Below are positions 9,072 to 20,156 of a DNA stretch of 64,000 bases, piece after piece. Position numbers and translations under genes: made by a program. Numbering within the stretch: the stretch's first letter is position 1; the number at the start of each line of letters is the position of its first letter. The notes beneath the pieces were generated by a model. The model did no database searches. It worked only from the letters and a program-made list of their open reading frames with translations, and was not told the DNA's origin. This DNA is from Paraburkholderia phytofirmans OLGA172 (GTDB lineage Bacteria; Pseudomonadota; Gammaproteobacteria; Burkholderiales; Burkholderiaceae), in contig NZ_CP014579.1 in NCBI RefSeq assembly GCF_001634365.1, forward strand, positions 1,364,001 to 1,428,000. The letters are read 5' to 3'.

Positions 9072-9854
9072 TCAGCCGCGATATCGAGCGGCTGCATGCG
9101 TCTGCGCGAAATTCGGCAGCATGGCCTGCCGCGCCGCTTCATACGCATCCCACTGGGCATCGTCGGGGAGTGGTGGAATCGTGACGGTTTCGCGGCGATC
9201 GAAACCAACCAGAGCCGCATCGACGAGTTCGTCCACGTTCATTACTCCAGAAATAGTATCGACATCCCTTCCAACATGAGTCCAGATATCCGTGCGCGTG
9301 GCCGCTGGCAGTACCGCCTGGACGTAAACGCCTTTGGGTTTCAGTTCGAGATCCATGGCTAGGGACAGGTAGAGAACGAACGCCTTGGTCGCGCCATAAA
9401 CGCTCATCCCCAGTTCGGGAGCGAGGGCAACCACGGAGGCGATATTGACGATAGCACCGGCACCGGCCTGTGAAAAGCGCGGCGCGACTGCTGCGGCGAG
9501 GCGTGCCACGGCAGTCGTGTTCAGATCGACAAGCGAGGCGATGGCGTCAGGCGTTTGTTCGACGAAAGTGCCCGGAATGGCTGTCCCGGCATTATTGATC
9601 AACACGCCAATACGCGCATCATCGCGCAGTCGATCCTCTACCTGCCTGAGTTCCGAGACGTTTGCCAGATCAGCCTTGATGATTTCGACATTGACGCCGC
9701 TTTCGGCTTTGAGCTTTGCCGCGAGCTCTTTCATGCGAGCATCGTTTCGTGCAACCAGCACAAGGTCATGGCCGCGCTTCGCAAATCGATCTGCATACAT
9801 GGCGCCGATACCGGCGGAAGCGCCCGTAATGAGCACCGTTGGTTTCTTGGACAT
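9072..9854 (-). CDS. Short-chain dehydrogenase (DltE-like classical SDR)
   Basis: 260 residues with the cofactor motif TGASAGIG at 10-17, NNAG near 89, a Ser in NIASVV and YGATK (Tyr-x3-Lys) near 154. AAGGAG lies eight bases before the ATG at 9854. It is the first gene of a two-gene minus-strand unit with the Old Yellow Enzyme. An inverted repeat 35-54 bases upstream of its start looks like an operator. The substrate is unknown; the pairing suggests reduction of carbonyl and enone groups of the same compounds. Confidence 0.92.
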   Translation of the reverse strand: MSKKPTVLITGASAGIGAMYADRFAKRGHDLVLVARNDARMKELAAKLKAESGVNVEIIKADLANVSELRQVEDRLRDDARIGVLINNAGTAIPGTFVEQTPDAIASLVDLNTTAVARLAAAVAPRFSQAGAGAIVNIASVVALAPELGMSVYGATKAFVLYLSLAMDLELKPKGVYVQAVLPAATRTDIWTHVGRDVDTISGVMNVDELVDAALVGFDRRETVTIPPLPDDAQWDAYEAARQAMLPNFAQTHAAARYRG

Positions 9855-9888
9855 CCCGTTTGCTCCTTCTTGAAGCAGTTAAGGTGTA

Positions 9889-9908
9889 TAGATTATAAGC
9901 GTAATCTA
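9889..9908. promoter_or_regulatory. Inverted repeat upstream of the SDR-nemA unit, probable operator
   Basis: TAGATTA and TAATCTA form perfect 7-base arms around six bases (TAAGCG), centred about 45 bases before the SDR start codon where a -10 region would lie. This fits a TetR- or HxlR-type repressor site. No regulator gene is adjacent. Confidence 0.55.
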
Positions 9909-10048
9909 TGAAATCAGACACGCCGGCCGGCCGGGGCAACGCTGACGAAGCCACTCGGCCTACCTTCAGGTTGGCTATATTCGCGGCGCCCAGTGTAGGT
10001 CGGCGACGCATTCACTGTAGCGAACGTCGCGTCGGGCCTCGAGAGTGG

Positions 10049-10350
10049 TTAGTCAAACCGAAAGTTACTGAGGTCGATCGACACAAGCAGCACGTCGAGG
10101 ACAGGGTTCATGTCAGGCCCGCGTAAATAAGCCCGGCGCATGGTGGGGAAATACAGTCCTTCGACCTCCACGTAATCGGAGACGTATTGTGCAGCGGAGA
10201 ATCCGCCAGAGATGTCGACGGTGTAGTCGTGGCGACGCAGCAGGAAGTCTTCGCCCCGCCGGAGACAATGGTCGCGGACACCTTGTTGAACTTGTTCCAC
10301 CGTTCAAGGCCACCATGTGCGGTTATGACTTGCTTAAGAAAGTTACTCAC
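10049..10350 (-). pseudogene. Broken gene with an internal deletion (conserved hypothetical protein)
   Basis: Two minus-strand frames overlap. One starts at 10350 and gives a normal-looking N-terminus (MSNFLKQVITAHGGLERW, ending SATIVSGG). The other gives a C-terminus beginning GEDFLLRRHDYTVDISGG and ending DVLLVSIDLSNFRFD. They meet at a GGCGGGGC stretch near 10250-10260. I recall full-length relatives of about 240 residues in Burkholderia in which these two parts are separated by some 130-150 residues, so the middle has been deleted and the frame lost. The family's function is not known to me. Confidence 0.72.
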
Positions 10351-10508
10351 TTGGTTTCCTACGTTGGTAAAAGCGATATTGAAGAGAAGCCGTCCCGGCC
10401 TGACGCAGCCTGTTTTGAGCGAGGACCCTGCTTGCGTGGTTCCACGTCTGGGGCATCTCGATCAGAGCGTGCCGAGGTGGGCAAGTGGCCGGCGATGGTA
10501 AGCGACGA

Positions 10509-12544
<2,036 letters not shown>

Positions 12545-12736
12545 GCTGATCAATCGAAGAACGGCAAGAGCGCAGGGAGGTCTGCGAGGACCTTGCGCGA
12601 CAACCCGCGCAAATTGCCATCCAGGAGGAAGCCGCGTATCTTTCGCAGTCGCACGAGGAAACGCTTGAGCGAGTTCGAGTCCGCGCGCTGTCAACGATGC
12701 ATGGCCCCAACGTCATGCCGCGCCGGCCCCGGAATG

Positions 12737-14290
12737 TCACGATGCATGCACACGAAAGACCGAAACAGCACTGTCCAGTTGCCCCGCCTGCTCTTTCAAC
12801 GACAGCGCCGCCGCGGACGCCTGCTCAACTAGCGCCGCATTCTGCTGCGTCACCTGGTCCATCTGGACCACTGCGCTATTGACCTGTTCGATGCCCTTCG
12901 ACTGTTCTTCAGACGCGGCGGCAATCTCACCCATCAAGTCACTGACTTTCCGCACCGAAGCCAGGATGTCCGCCATCGTGCCGGTTGAACGATCAGCCTG
13001 CCGCGCGCCCGTCTCGACTCGGGTCAGCGAATCGGTAATCAGCTCCTTGATCTCTCTCGACGCCGTTGCGCTGCGTTGCGCCAACGAACGAACTTCGCTG
13101 GCGACAACCGCGAACCCGCGCCCCTGCTCGCCCGCGCGTGCCGCCTCCACGGCCGCGTTCAGCGAAAGGATATTGGTCTGAAACGCAATCCCTTCGATGA
13201 CACTGGTGATATCGGCGATCTTGCCGGACGAATCGGACAAGCTCCGCATCGTCTGAACTACTTCCTGTGCCGCAAGGTTGCCCTGCTCAGTGAGCAACTC
13301 CGTGCTGCGAACCACCTGACTGGCCTGCTTCGCGTTGTCGGCGTTCTGACGAACCGTCGAGGTCAGCTCTTCCATTGACGAGGCGGTCTCTTCCAAAGAC
13401 GCGGCCTGCTCTTCAGTTCGTTGCGACAGATCCAGGTTGCCGGCAGAAATTTCCTGCGCGGCGATGTCAATCGATCGCGATCCGTCTCGCACGACACCGA
13501 TCGTTTGTACCAGCTTGCGTTGCATTGTCTGGAGGCCCGCCATCAAGCGTCCCATCTCGTCGTTCGTGTGTACCTCGACCCGAGTAGTCAGGTCGCCACT
13601 GGCAATCGCGTTGAAATGGTCCAGTGTTATCGCAAGTGGCTCGCCTATCGCGCGTTGCAGCGTCCACCACGCCATCATCGCCGCGCCCAGCGTTATCAGA
13701 ATTCCCGCAACGCCTACACCTACGAACCAGTGAAAGCGCGCTTGCGCGGCATCAAACGTCGCTTTGGCAGCGGAGACTTGCATGGCGGTCAGCGCATCCA
13801 TGCCGTCAGTGACATCGATGAACATCGACGCCGGCGTGTGCAAGGCAACGTCAATGAGCTTCGCTGAATCGTGCGCTGAAATAGCATTGAGCATTGGCTC
13901 CAGGCCGCCCGAGAGGAGCTTTTCAAATTTCGAGTTCACGTCGGCCGCACGGCTGGTTTCGTCAGGTCCGGAGAGCGGGAGCGCGCGATACTGTTCCCAT
14001 GCTTTCTTCGACACAACAACCAGATCGCGAGCAGCTTGTGCTTGCTGCGGTACGCCGGGACCGGCGGGATCGAGTGCTATGCGAAAAAGCCAGAGACGCG
14101 CTCTTGCCAGCGAAACACTCGCTCGATTGAGCACCTGCGAGGACGCGAGCCGGTTTGAATAAAGCTCTTGCACATCGCTATTGCTCATCGCTACGCCGAC
14201 GATGCCCATGATGCCGACGAGGATCAGCAACGCACTGAGAAGACCCATTGCCATCGCGAGGCGGACACGGATACTGGTGTTTTTGAACAT
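12737..14290 (-). CDS. Methyl-accepting chemotaxis protein, Tar-like four-helix sensor
   Basis: 517-residue chemoreceptor. A short cytoplasmic start (MFKNTSIRVRL) leads into TM1 (about 12-35), then a periplasmic domain of about 155 residues with the pattern of the TarH/4HB_MCP family, TM2 (about 190-213), HAMP and the MA domain with [23 protein letters not shown] at the tip. Two possible starts are in frame; the one at 14290 gives the family N-terminus, the one at 14338 adds 16 residues. The gene points toward the MarR gene (convergent, about 190 bases between). Directly upstream lies a relic of an AraC gene. Confidence 0.92.
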   Translation of the reverse strand: MFKNTSIRVRLAMAMGLLSALLILVGIMGIVGVAMSNSDVQELYSNRLASSQVLNRASVSLARARLWLFRIALDPAGPGVPQQAQAARDLVVVSKKAWEQYRALPLSGPDETSRAADVNSKFEKLLSGGLEPMLNAISAHDSAKLIDVALHTPASMFIDVTDGMDALTAMQVSAAKATFDAAQARFHWFVGVGVAGILITLGAAMMAWWTLQRAIGEPLAITLDHFNAIASGDLTTRVEVHTNDEMGRLMAGLQTMQRKLVQTIGVVRDGSRSIDIAAQEISAGNLDLSQRTEEQAASLEETASSMEELTSTVRQNADNAKQASQVVRSTELLTEQGNLAAQEVVQTMRSLSDSSGKIADITSVIEGIAFQTNILSLNAAVEAARAGEQGRGFAVVASEVRSLAQRSATASREIKELITDSLTRVETGARQADRSTGTMADILASVRKVSDLMGEIAAASEEQSKGIEQVNSAVVQMDQVTQQNAALVEQASAAALSLKEQAGQLDSAVSVFRVHAS

Positions 14291-14425
14291 GCCAATAGAA
14301 GAAGTGAGATTGAATAGGGGATGAGGCGTCGTCAACATTGGAAGTGACGCGCTGGGTCAGGCACTCAGCACGTTGCCAGGGCAAGATGTCTGAGTAGAGT
14401 TCCATGATGTTGTTTACGGCGTAAC

Positions 14426-14570
14426 GCCGTGGATCTTTACTATTCTTGCCAGACAGCGTGAGCAGGTGTACGGCAAGTAGCGAGCCAACACCGGTTTTGC
14501 TTTCGATGCGTCCCCCAGCAGGCGATTGCTTGCGCTCGGGCATCCGTCTAATCTACCTCGCATCAAGCCC
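14426..14570 (-). pseudogene. Relic of an AraC-type regulator gene
   Basis: In the minus frame starting at 14543, MPERKQSPAGG and IESKTGVGSLLAVHLLTLS closely match the middle of the AraC protein encoded at 4357-5319 (LPERKQPPAGG, IESRTGVGSLLAVHLLALS). The similarity continues a few codons upstream in another frame (LMRGRL versus VMRERL). It then stops on both sides, so only about 120-145 bases of a gene of about 960 bases remain. Confidence 0.75.
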
Positions 14571-14627
14571 AGCTGTCGGTAGGATTTTCCCAGAAACCAG
14601 CTTTGCATCCAGGTGTATGTTGCTGCC

Positions 14628-15479
14628 TTAATTCAGAAGGTCAGGCGCCCATCGTTTCGCAAGCGCCCGATACTCGCCTTGGAACAGGTCCTTCCAGGCG
14701 CGCAGCAGTATGAAAGCCGCCAGTCTGTGCGGCACAGGAACACCGAAGCGTTCGTTGAGTACATCATGGATTTCATCCTGATGTACGCGAAGGAACGGGT
14801 TGACGATCAGTTCGTGTCCGATGGTTGTCGGTAGCGTCGGCCGTCCCGCCAGACGCAGCGCTGCTGCCTTTTCCTGCCAGAGCCTGATGCTCTCATTGCC
14901 GGGCTCACATAGTCGCGCGAATTCGAGGTTGGAGAGCGTGTATTCATGGGCGCAATGCAGAAGCGTGGACGGAGGCAAAGTCGCCAGTTCGTCCAAAGAC
15001 TCGAGCATCTCTTCCGCCGAGCCTTCGAGCAGCCGGCCGCATCCACTGGCGAACAGGGTATCGCCGGCGAACAGGTGCCCGGGATTGTCATTGACTCCTG
15101 GCTGGAAAAAGACGATATGCCCATGTGTATGCCCGGGTGTCGCGATTACTGTTGCGCGGAACGACGGTTCCGTGACTTCAACCTCGAAGCCTTCGCCCAC
15201 ACAACATGTGACGCATTCGATACGCTCCCGCGCGGGCCCATAAATCGGCGTGTCAGGCTTTCCGCACGAACGCAGCAAAGCCCGAACGCCTCCGACGTGG
15301 TCGTCGTGATGATGAGTCAGTAGCACGGCCGTGACGGTCAAGCCTCGAGACCCGCAGAACCGCTCGACGGGCTCCGCCGCACCGGGGTCGACGACAATCG
15401 CGTGCGCGCCGTCCGAAATCACCCACGCGTAGTTGTTGTCAAAAAAAGGAACCGGGGTGTATTCGAGGCTAGTTGCCAT
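14628..15479 (-). CDS. gloB: Hydroxyacylglutathione hydrolase (glyoxalase II)
   Basis: 283-residue metallo-beta-lactamase-fold enzyme that hydrolyses lactoylglutathione to lactate and glutathione, the step after GloA. The two-metal signature THHHDDHVGG is at 55-64 (His56, His58, Asp60, His61). Further ligands are in TPGHTHGHIVFF, LFAGDTLF and LHCAHEYTLSN, the last also in the glutathione-binding region. The ATG at 15479 gives the family start; the frame is open upstream to 15572. It belongs functionally with the glyoxalase I gene at 5421-5816. Confidence 0.93.
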   Translation of the reverse strand: MATSLEYTPVPFFDNNYAWVISDGAHAIVVDPGAAEPVERFCGSRGLTVTAVLLTHHHDDHVGGVRALLRSCGKPDTPIYGPARERIECVTCCVGEGFEVEVTEPSFRATVIATPGHTHGHIVFFQPGVNDNPGHLFAGDTLFASGCGRLLEGSAEEMLESLDELATLPPSTLLHCAHEYTLSNLEFARLCEPGNESIRLWQEKAAALRLAGRPTLPTTIGHELIVNPFLRVHQDEIHDVLNERFGVPVPHRLAAFILLRAWKDLFQGEYRALAKRWAPDLLN

Positions 15480-15875
15480 GCTGCCTGGACAGGCGTCGCG
15501 GATAGATTGACCGCGTGCACCCATTCTGTGGAGTCGGGGACGTTTTAAACTTACAACCCAATGGGCACCCACGATTGACTCTCAGCGCATGACGCGTTGA
15601 CGCGTCGTGCAAAGCTGGGAGCGGAATCGTGCCCTTATCTCGTCCCGTACGCCGAGGCGATATGCATGGCGTCGGATACCGGCGGCGGTTTGCACGCTGC
15701 GGACCGAAGTACGGCCGTTTTACGGTGCTATCCGGGCGCGAGCGACATTTTCGCGTACCAACCGCTGCATGATCAGTTCGACACCGGACATTGCGCCAGC
15801 CGACCTCCCTTCACAAGCCGTGCGTCATGTTGGCCTCATTTCTCGAAGCGAGGTGGGCGAGCGGCAGTAGCGACG
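15480..15875. other. Intergenic region between LysR and gloB genes
   Basis: Both flanking genes read leftward. The gloB promoter should lie at the left end. I see no credible gene or clear terminator. Confidence 0.5.
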
Positions 15876-16826
15876 TCAGCGCGGGGCCGTTGTCATCGAC
15901 GCCGTCAACGACTTTTTTTCCGTGGACGCAAGCGCGGATTGATCGAAGATTTCCGCTATCCACTCGACGAAGACTCGAACTTTGGGGGCAAGGTGCCGGT
16001 TGTGTGGGTATACGGCGGATAACGACATGGAGCGGGACTTCCACGGTTTCAGGATTTCCGTAAGCTCGCCGGAGGCCAGGTGCGACACGATCATGAAGAG
16101 AGGTGGCTGGATTATGCCTGCTCCGTGGAGTCCGCACATTACGTAGGCATCGGCGTCATTGACAGAGAGGCCACCGCCCATCTTGATCTCGGCGCTTTTG
16201 CCATGCACTTCGAAGTTCAGTTCGGTAGTGCGGCCAGTACGACTCGAGAAGTACTGTACTGCGATGTGTTGCTGCAGTTCTTCCAGCGAATGTGGCTCGC
16301 CATACCGCGCGAGATAAGACGGGCTCGCAGCAGTTACCGTGGAGAGCGCGCCCAGCCGCCTCGCAACAAGGCTGGAATCTTCCAGCTTGCCCACCCGGAT
16401 AGCGCAGTCCACGCCTTCCTGAATCAGATCCACGGGACGGTCACCAAACCCGATCATGAGATCGACGTGAGGGTACCGGTGTCTGAACTCTTCAATGCGG
16501 GGCATCACCACGATACGACCGAGTGAGCTCGGCATGTCGATTCTCAGTTTTCCGCGGGGGCCTTTGCCTGCGTTGGCAAGACTGTGCTCTGTCTCGTCAA
16601 CATCAGCGAGGATACGCACGCAGCCTTCGTAGTACTCCGCGCCCTCGGGAGTGAGGTTAAGCCGGCGAGTGGTCCGTTGCATCAGGCGCACTTGCAGGTA
16701 AGCCTCCAGGTTCTTGATGATGGTGGTTGCCGACGCATGTGGGAGTTGCAATGCATCTGCCGCACGGGAGAAACTGTTCATCTCCACGACCTTGGTGAAG
16801 ACCTTCATAGCCAGGAGCTTGTCCAT
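15876..16826 (-). CDS. LysR family transcriptional regulator
   Basis: 316 residues: an N-terminal winged helix (MDKLLAMKVFTKVVEMNSFS, then RAADALQLPHASATTIIKNLE) and a two-lobed effector domain (about 90-300) with GFGDRPVDLIQEGVDCAIRVG. The ATG at 16826 is preferred over one at 16853 because it gives the conserved MDKLxAM start. It belongs to the same subgroup as the LysR at 44230-45264 (GFGDKPVDLIQEAVDCAIKLG). No divergent partner gene is present on its right, where over 600 bases are empty, so its target is unknown. Confidence 0.92.
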   Translation of the reverse strand: MDKLLAMKVFTKVVEMNSFSRAADALQLPHASATTIIKNLEAYLQVRLMQRTTRRLNLTPEGAEYYEGCVRILADVDETEHSLANAGKGPRGKLRIDMPSSLGRIVVMPRIEEFRHRYPHVDLMIGFGDRPVDLIQEGVDCAIRVGKLEDSSLVARRLGALSTVTAASPSYLARYGEPHSLEELQQHIAVQYFSSRTGRTTELNFEVHGKSAEIKMGGGLSVNDADAYVMCGLHGAGIIQPPLFMIVSHLASGELTEILKPWKSRSMSLSAVYPHNRHLAPKVRVFVEWIAEIFDQSALASTEKKSLTASMTTAPR

Positions 16827-17462
16827 ATTCCCTTGCCTCACGCTTAGCGACATACCCCCGGGAAATCAAGCGGGGACGCGGTTGATATTTCTGCGATCGT
16901 CAATATCCAGCTCATCTAATTGCCGTTTCTTCGACGGTTTGCCCATTGTTTTAAATCTAAATATCGGCACCCTATAGGTCCCGCGGGGCGAATAAACCGA
17001 GCTATCAAAAATACTCTATTTGCTTGCTTGGAACAATCAGATTAACGGTGATTGGTTCGTGGGCATCGGTGTGAGTTTGAGCAATGTGCACGCTTTCGCC
17101 AGCCAGTTGCTCGATGGAACAGCGCTTGCCGGTGAATGATCTGGCGGCTGAGTGCCTGGTGCAAGCGAGCGCTTCGCGCGCTATGTTCATACACTTCGAA
17201 CCGTCTGACACGCCAAACGACAATCTGCCTGATTAACCCAAGTTTTCGTCAGGCCAACACTCTCACCAATAGTGTTTCGTCCGACGAAATGCCGGACCAT
17301 GCAACCGCCTATGACGGTGGCGTTGCTAGCACTGCTGCTTAGTCCTGGCGTAACGATGTGCGAAAGGGCAGTTATTAATCGCTTTCAAATCAGATTATGA
17401 GAATAATTGAGCGTATCCAGTGTCGATTGTTCATCGATCGGGGCGGCCAGTCGATCACACGG
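16827..17462. other. Intergenic region of about 640 bases
   Basis: It probably contains the LysR promoter at its left end. Small frames here have no ribosome site or family resemblance. The right part is more AT-rich than the surrounding genes. Confidence 0.45.
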
Positions 17463-17801
17463 TCACTGTGACGGAACGACCTCTGAGAGGTAGGCGAAGC
17501 GAAGCTCGGCCGAGACAGCGTTCAACAGCTTCTCTGCCAGACTCCCGTCGGACGTTCCTCGTGCAAGCAGTGATGCACCCACAAGTGCAGCGAGAATTGC
17601 AGTTGCCTTACTGGCGCGCCGGGCGATGTTGCTTTCGCCCATGGACGAGAAATGGTTGTAGAAACCGCCAACTGTGATGCCGACTTCCTCCATTATTTCG
17701 GAGATGCTGACGCCTTGGATTCCCCGTTCGCGAAACCGTTTGGCGGCTACTTCGAGGATACGCTCGTGGGTCCGTAACTTATCTGACTGAGAATGTCCCA
17801 T
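17463..17801 (-). pseudogene. TetR regulator with an internal deletion
   Basis: The 112-residue frame begins like a complete TetR protein: THERILEVAAKRFRERG, then the helix-turn-helix ISEIMEEVGITVGGFYNHF. After HFSSMGESN it jumps directly to sequence that normally lies near the C-terminus (ALVGASLLARGTSDGSLAEKLLNAV). Related regulators have about 190 residues, so some 80-90 residues of the ligand-binding domain are missing, with the junction near 17630-17640. The frame is still open, so a short DNA-binding protein could be made, but it should lack ligand control. I treat it as a pseudogene. Confidence 0.7.
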
Positions 17802-17983
17802 GATAGCGATGTCGTCCCGTAGGCATAAATCTGAATGATGATTGTACGCCAGATTTTTGTTGAACTGTCATCGGCAGGAAACAACACCGTGTTATCGGAA
17901 ATTGAATGGAGTACTATAAGAATTCGTGTGAAATGAAAATTGCATGGCTGTTCATGACGGTCGCGAATGGAGACGGTTTTGCG

Positions 17984-18118
17984 ATGAAGTCAGAAAATGT
18001 AACCGTCACGATTGTGATTGGCGGTGTCGCCTTTTCTCGCACCGTAGAGAAGCCCGATCCCGAACTGCCCGGCGAGATTCTTTCTTCCGTATGCGAATTT
18101 TCCGTCAGCAATGCATGA
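17984..18118 (+). CDS. Possible small hypothetical protein upstream of the SIR2 gene
   Basis: A 44-residue frame (MKSENVTVTIVIGG to CEFSVSNA) with GGAG about 11 bases before the ATG. In-frame starts exist further up to 17906. No family is recognised. Its composition is plausible for a small beta-rich protein, but the evidence is thin. It lies about 200 bases before the SIR2-like gene on the same strand and could be co-transcribed. Confidence 0.25.
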   Translation: MKSENVTVTIVIGGVAFSRTVEKPDPELPGEILSSVCEFSVSNA

Positions 18119-18316
18119 GCGTGAGACGCTGTCCAGCGCACGACAACCCGAACTCAGCGCGATCTCATTGGCGCAAGAACGGGGCGTAGGGTGGGGCACG
18201 GTGCACGCGATGTGCGCGGATGCGGAAACTTATACAATGGGTTCAGGCTTGCCAGAGGGAACTGGCGAACCCGTCCAGGATAGTAAGAAGCGGTTTCTAT
18301 TTCTTTCGGAGGGGAG

Positions 18317-19285
18317 ATGGCTTGTTCGGTATTGCTCGGCGCAGGGTTCACGCGTAATTGGGGTGGCTGGCTTGGGTCGGAGGTTTTCGAATATTTGCTC
18401 GGATGTCCCGAGGTTAGATCGTCACCAGCTATCAAGGAGTTGCTTTGGCGCTTCAACGAAGTCGGCGGATATGAATCTGCCTTGGCGGAGCTGCAGGGTA
18501 GGGCGAGGCTCGATCCCGAAAGACACTCCGCCGATTTGCGAAGCCTCGAGACGGCAATTCGAGCGATGTCCAGGACGATGGACCATTGCATATCCCGCCT
18601 TGAAAATTTTGATCTCGGTCTCGGGAACAGGTCAGTGCGCAAATTCCTGAGCCGGTTCGATGCAATCTTTACCCTGAACCAGGATCTCCTTCTGGAATAT
18701 CAGTATCTCCAGCGGTGGGATGGGGTCGAGCTACCAGGGATGCGATTGTCATCGAACGGGGGCTCTGGTCCGTGCGGAATCCCTTGGACGGACCAGTGGG
18801 TTCCTGCGAGTGAAAACGAATTTCGCGTCACTGCGAATCGACAGCCGTGTTTCAAGCTACACGGGTCTTGGAATTGGGTTGACAGCGTAGGCGGCTCGCT
18901 GCTTATCACAGGGGGCGAGAACGCTCGCGCGCTTGGTCTTCCTCCCATTCTCGACTGGTATCACCGGCAATTCGCGCACTATGCATCTCAGCCTAACCAT
19001 CGACTTATGACCATTGGCTACGGCTTCCGTGACATTTATATTAATGATGTAATCGCGAAGGCAGTGGCTGAAAACGGATTGCAGCTTTACGTCATGGCGC
19101 CGGAGGGTTCGGACGTTGCCGCGAATGCGCCATTGTCGTCCGGCGATGGACGCGGGGGGCGGGCCGTCGTCGAGAATGCATTCCGTCACGGACTCATAGG
19201 AGCGTCGCGCCGGCCGCTAAACGAAATCTTTGGGGAACGCGAAACGCTCGAACTAAAGAAAGTCTTGCGATTCCTCGACGGCTAG
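18317..19285 (+). CDS. Stand-alone SIR2-like protein (putative NAD-consuming defence protein)
   Basis: 322 residues made almost wholly of a SIR2-like Rossmann domain of the type found in bacterial anti-phage proteins. Motifs in order: GAGFTRNWGG at 8-17 (NAD-binding loop), FTLNQD at 118-123 with the Asn and Asp of the active site, LHGSWNW at 181-187 with the catalytic His182, and IGYGFRDIYIND at 233-244. There is no zinc-binding CxxC pair as in true deacetylase sirtuins, so NAD hydrolysis rather than deacetylation is more likely. GGAGGGGAG precedes the ATG at 18317. No partner gene (TIR, Argonaute, HerA) is adjacent, so it would act alone. A defence role is inference from the family. Confidence 0.82.
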   Translation: MACSVLLGAGFTRNWGGWLGSEVFEYLLGCPEVRSSPAIKELLWRFNEVGGYESALAELQGRARLDPERHSADLRSLETAIRAMSRTMDHCISRLENFDLGLGNRSVRKFLSRFDAIFTLNQDLLLEYQYLQRWDGVELPGMRLSSNGGSGPCGIPWTDQWVPASENEFRVTANRQPCFKLHGSWNWVDSVGGSLLITGGENARALGLPPILDWYHRQFAHYASQPNHRLMTIGYGFRDIYINDVIAKAVAENGLQLYVMAPEGSDVAANAPLSSGDGRGGRAVVENAFRHGLIGASRRPLNEIFGERETLELKKVLRFLDG

Positions 19286-19356
19286 CTGTCCTCTAGCGCC
19301 CGATCGGACATGTCTCAGCCGCTGCACTCGTATGCCGAGGCGGCTAACGTTAGAGG

Positions 19357-19384
19357 AAGGCATCGTTAAGCATGACGATGCCTT
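19357..19384. terminator. Hairpin downstream of the SIR2-like gene
   Basis: AAGGCATCGT and ACGATGCCTT are perfect 10-base arms around eight bases, about 70 bases after the stop codon. There is no T-run, so it is either a factor-dependent or RNA-stabilising hairpin rather than a classical intrinsic terminator. Confidence 0.5.
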
Positions 19385-20003
19385 GTCCTTCAGCATGCGC
19401 GCGACTCGTCATCGTAGGCGTGCACGCAACGTGTCATCGGAACCATGATCCCCCTACGTAGAAGATCGTGATAACAGCATGAAAAGTTGTTCCAATACTT
19501 ATTTATAAAAACATAGTAATGCTATGTAATTGAAGCTGATGGTGAAGTGAAACCAGAGCCGGAGGGACGCCAGGCGTATCGCTTTGGGCGCGTTGCCAGG
19601 AGGATTGGGAGCACTGTTCACGCGCAGACCCGGGCGAAGGGCGCTGCCGCGGCGACAGTCAGCATACGGCTGATGTCGAACTGAAAACCGAGGCGGCTGA
19701 CCGGTACGATCGCACGTATATCAGGGCATGTCGGTCGGGTCATGCAGGCACGCAGTGCGAAGCCTCAGGGCAACCCTTACGTCTACGACAACAATCTCTT
19801 GCACCTCGTTTGCTTGAGAACGAACCCGATGCGCGCATATCATGCCGGGGTCGTCCTTTGCTCCACCATGCGGCGGCGCCATCTGCGAAGCCGCAGGCGC
19901 AACGAGTCATGGCGGGTGATACTTGCAGAATCAACCGACGGTGGTTGTCCAGATTTTCAAGGGTGTTTGTTTGGAAGGTCTTCTAGAGGTGCTGGGTCAT
20001 GCC

Positions 20004-20120
20004 ATGCTAAATATCGCAATGGATATCGTGTTTATCGACCTCGTTACGGCGATGCTAGCGGTGGCGGCGGTTGTGGGTATGGTTTTGCTTGTGGGCTACG
20101 CCTGGGACTGGACCGAATAA
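20004..20120 (+). CDS. Possible small single-span membrane peptide
   Basis: A 38-residue frame (MLNIAMDIVFIDLVTAML to GYAWDWTE) with one strongly hydrophobic stretch (about residues 6-32) ending in a Trp/acidic tail. GAGGT lies about 14 bases upstream. The frame extends to 19923 with a TTG start. Such small membrane ORFs can be real but also arise by chance; no family is recognised. Confidence 0.25.
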   Translation: MLNIAMDIVFIDLVTAMLAVAAVVGMVLLVGYAWDWTE

Positions 20121-20156
20121 CGCCGCCGCGCACGCATCTTTTCTCCTGGCATCCCC

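Larger units (their letters stand above)
19286..20156. other. Intergenic region of about 870 bases, mostly empty
   Basis: Apart from the hairpin at 19357 and one possible small membrane peptide at 20004, I see nothing coding. An AT-rich patch at 19490-19540 stands out from the local base composition. Confidence 0.45.

Noticed and set aside
15597..16022. 141-codon frame overlapping the LysR 3' end
   Set aside because: Mostly antisense to LysR and without motif or ribosome site.
18111..18650. 179-codon frame overlapping the start of the SIR2-like gene
   Set aside because: Most of it is the SIR2 gene in another frame; no domain and no ribosome site.
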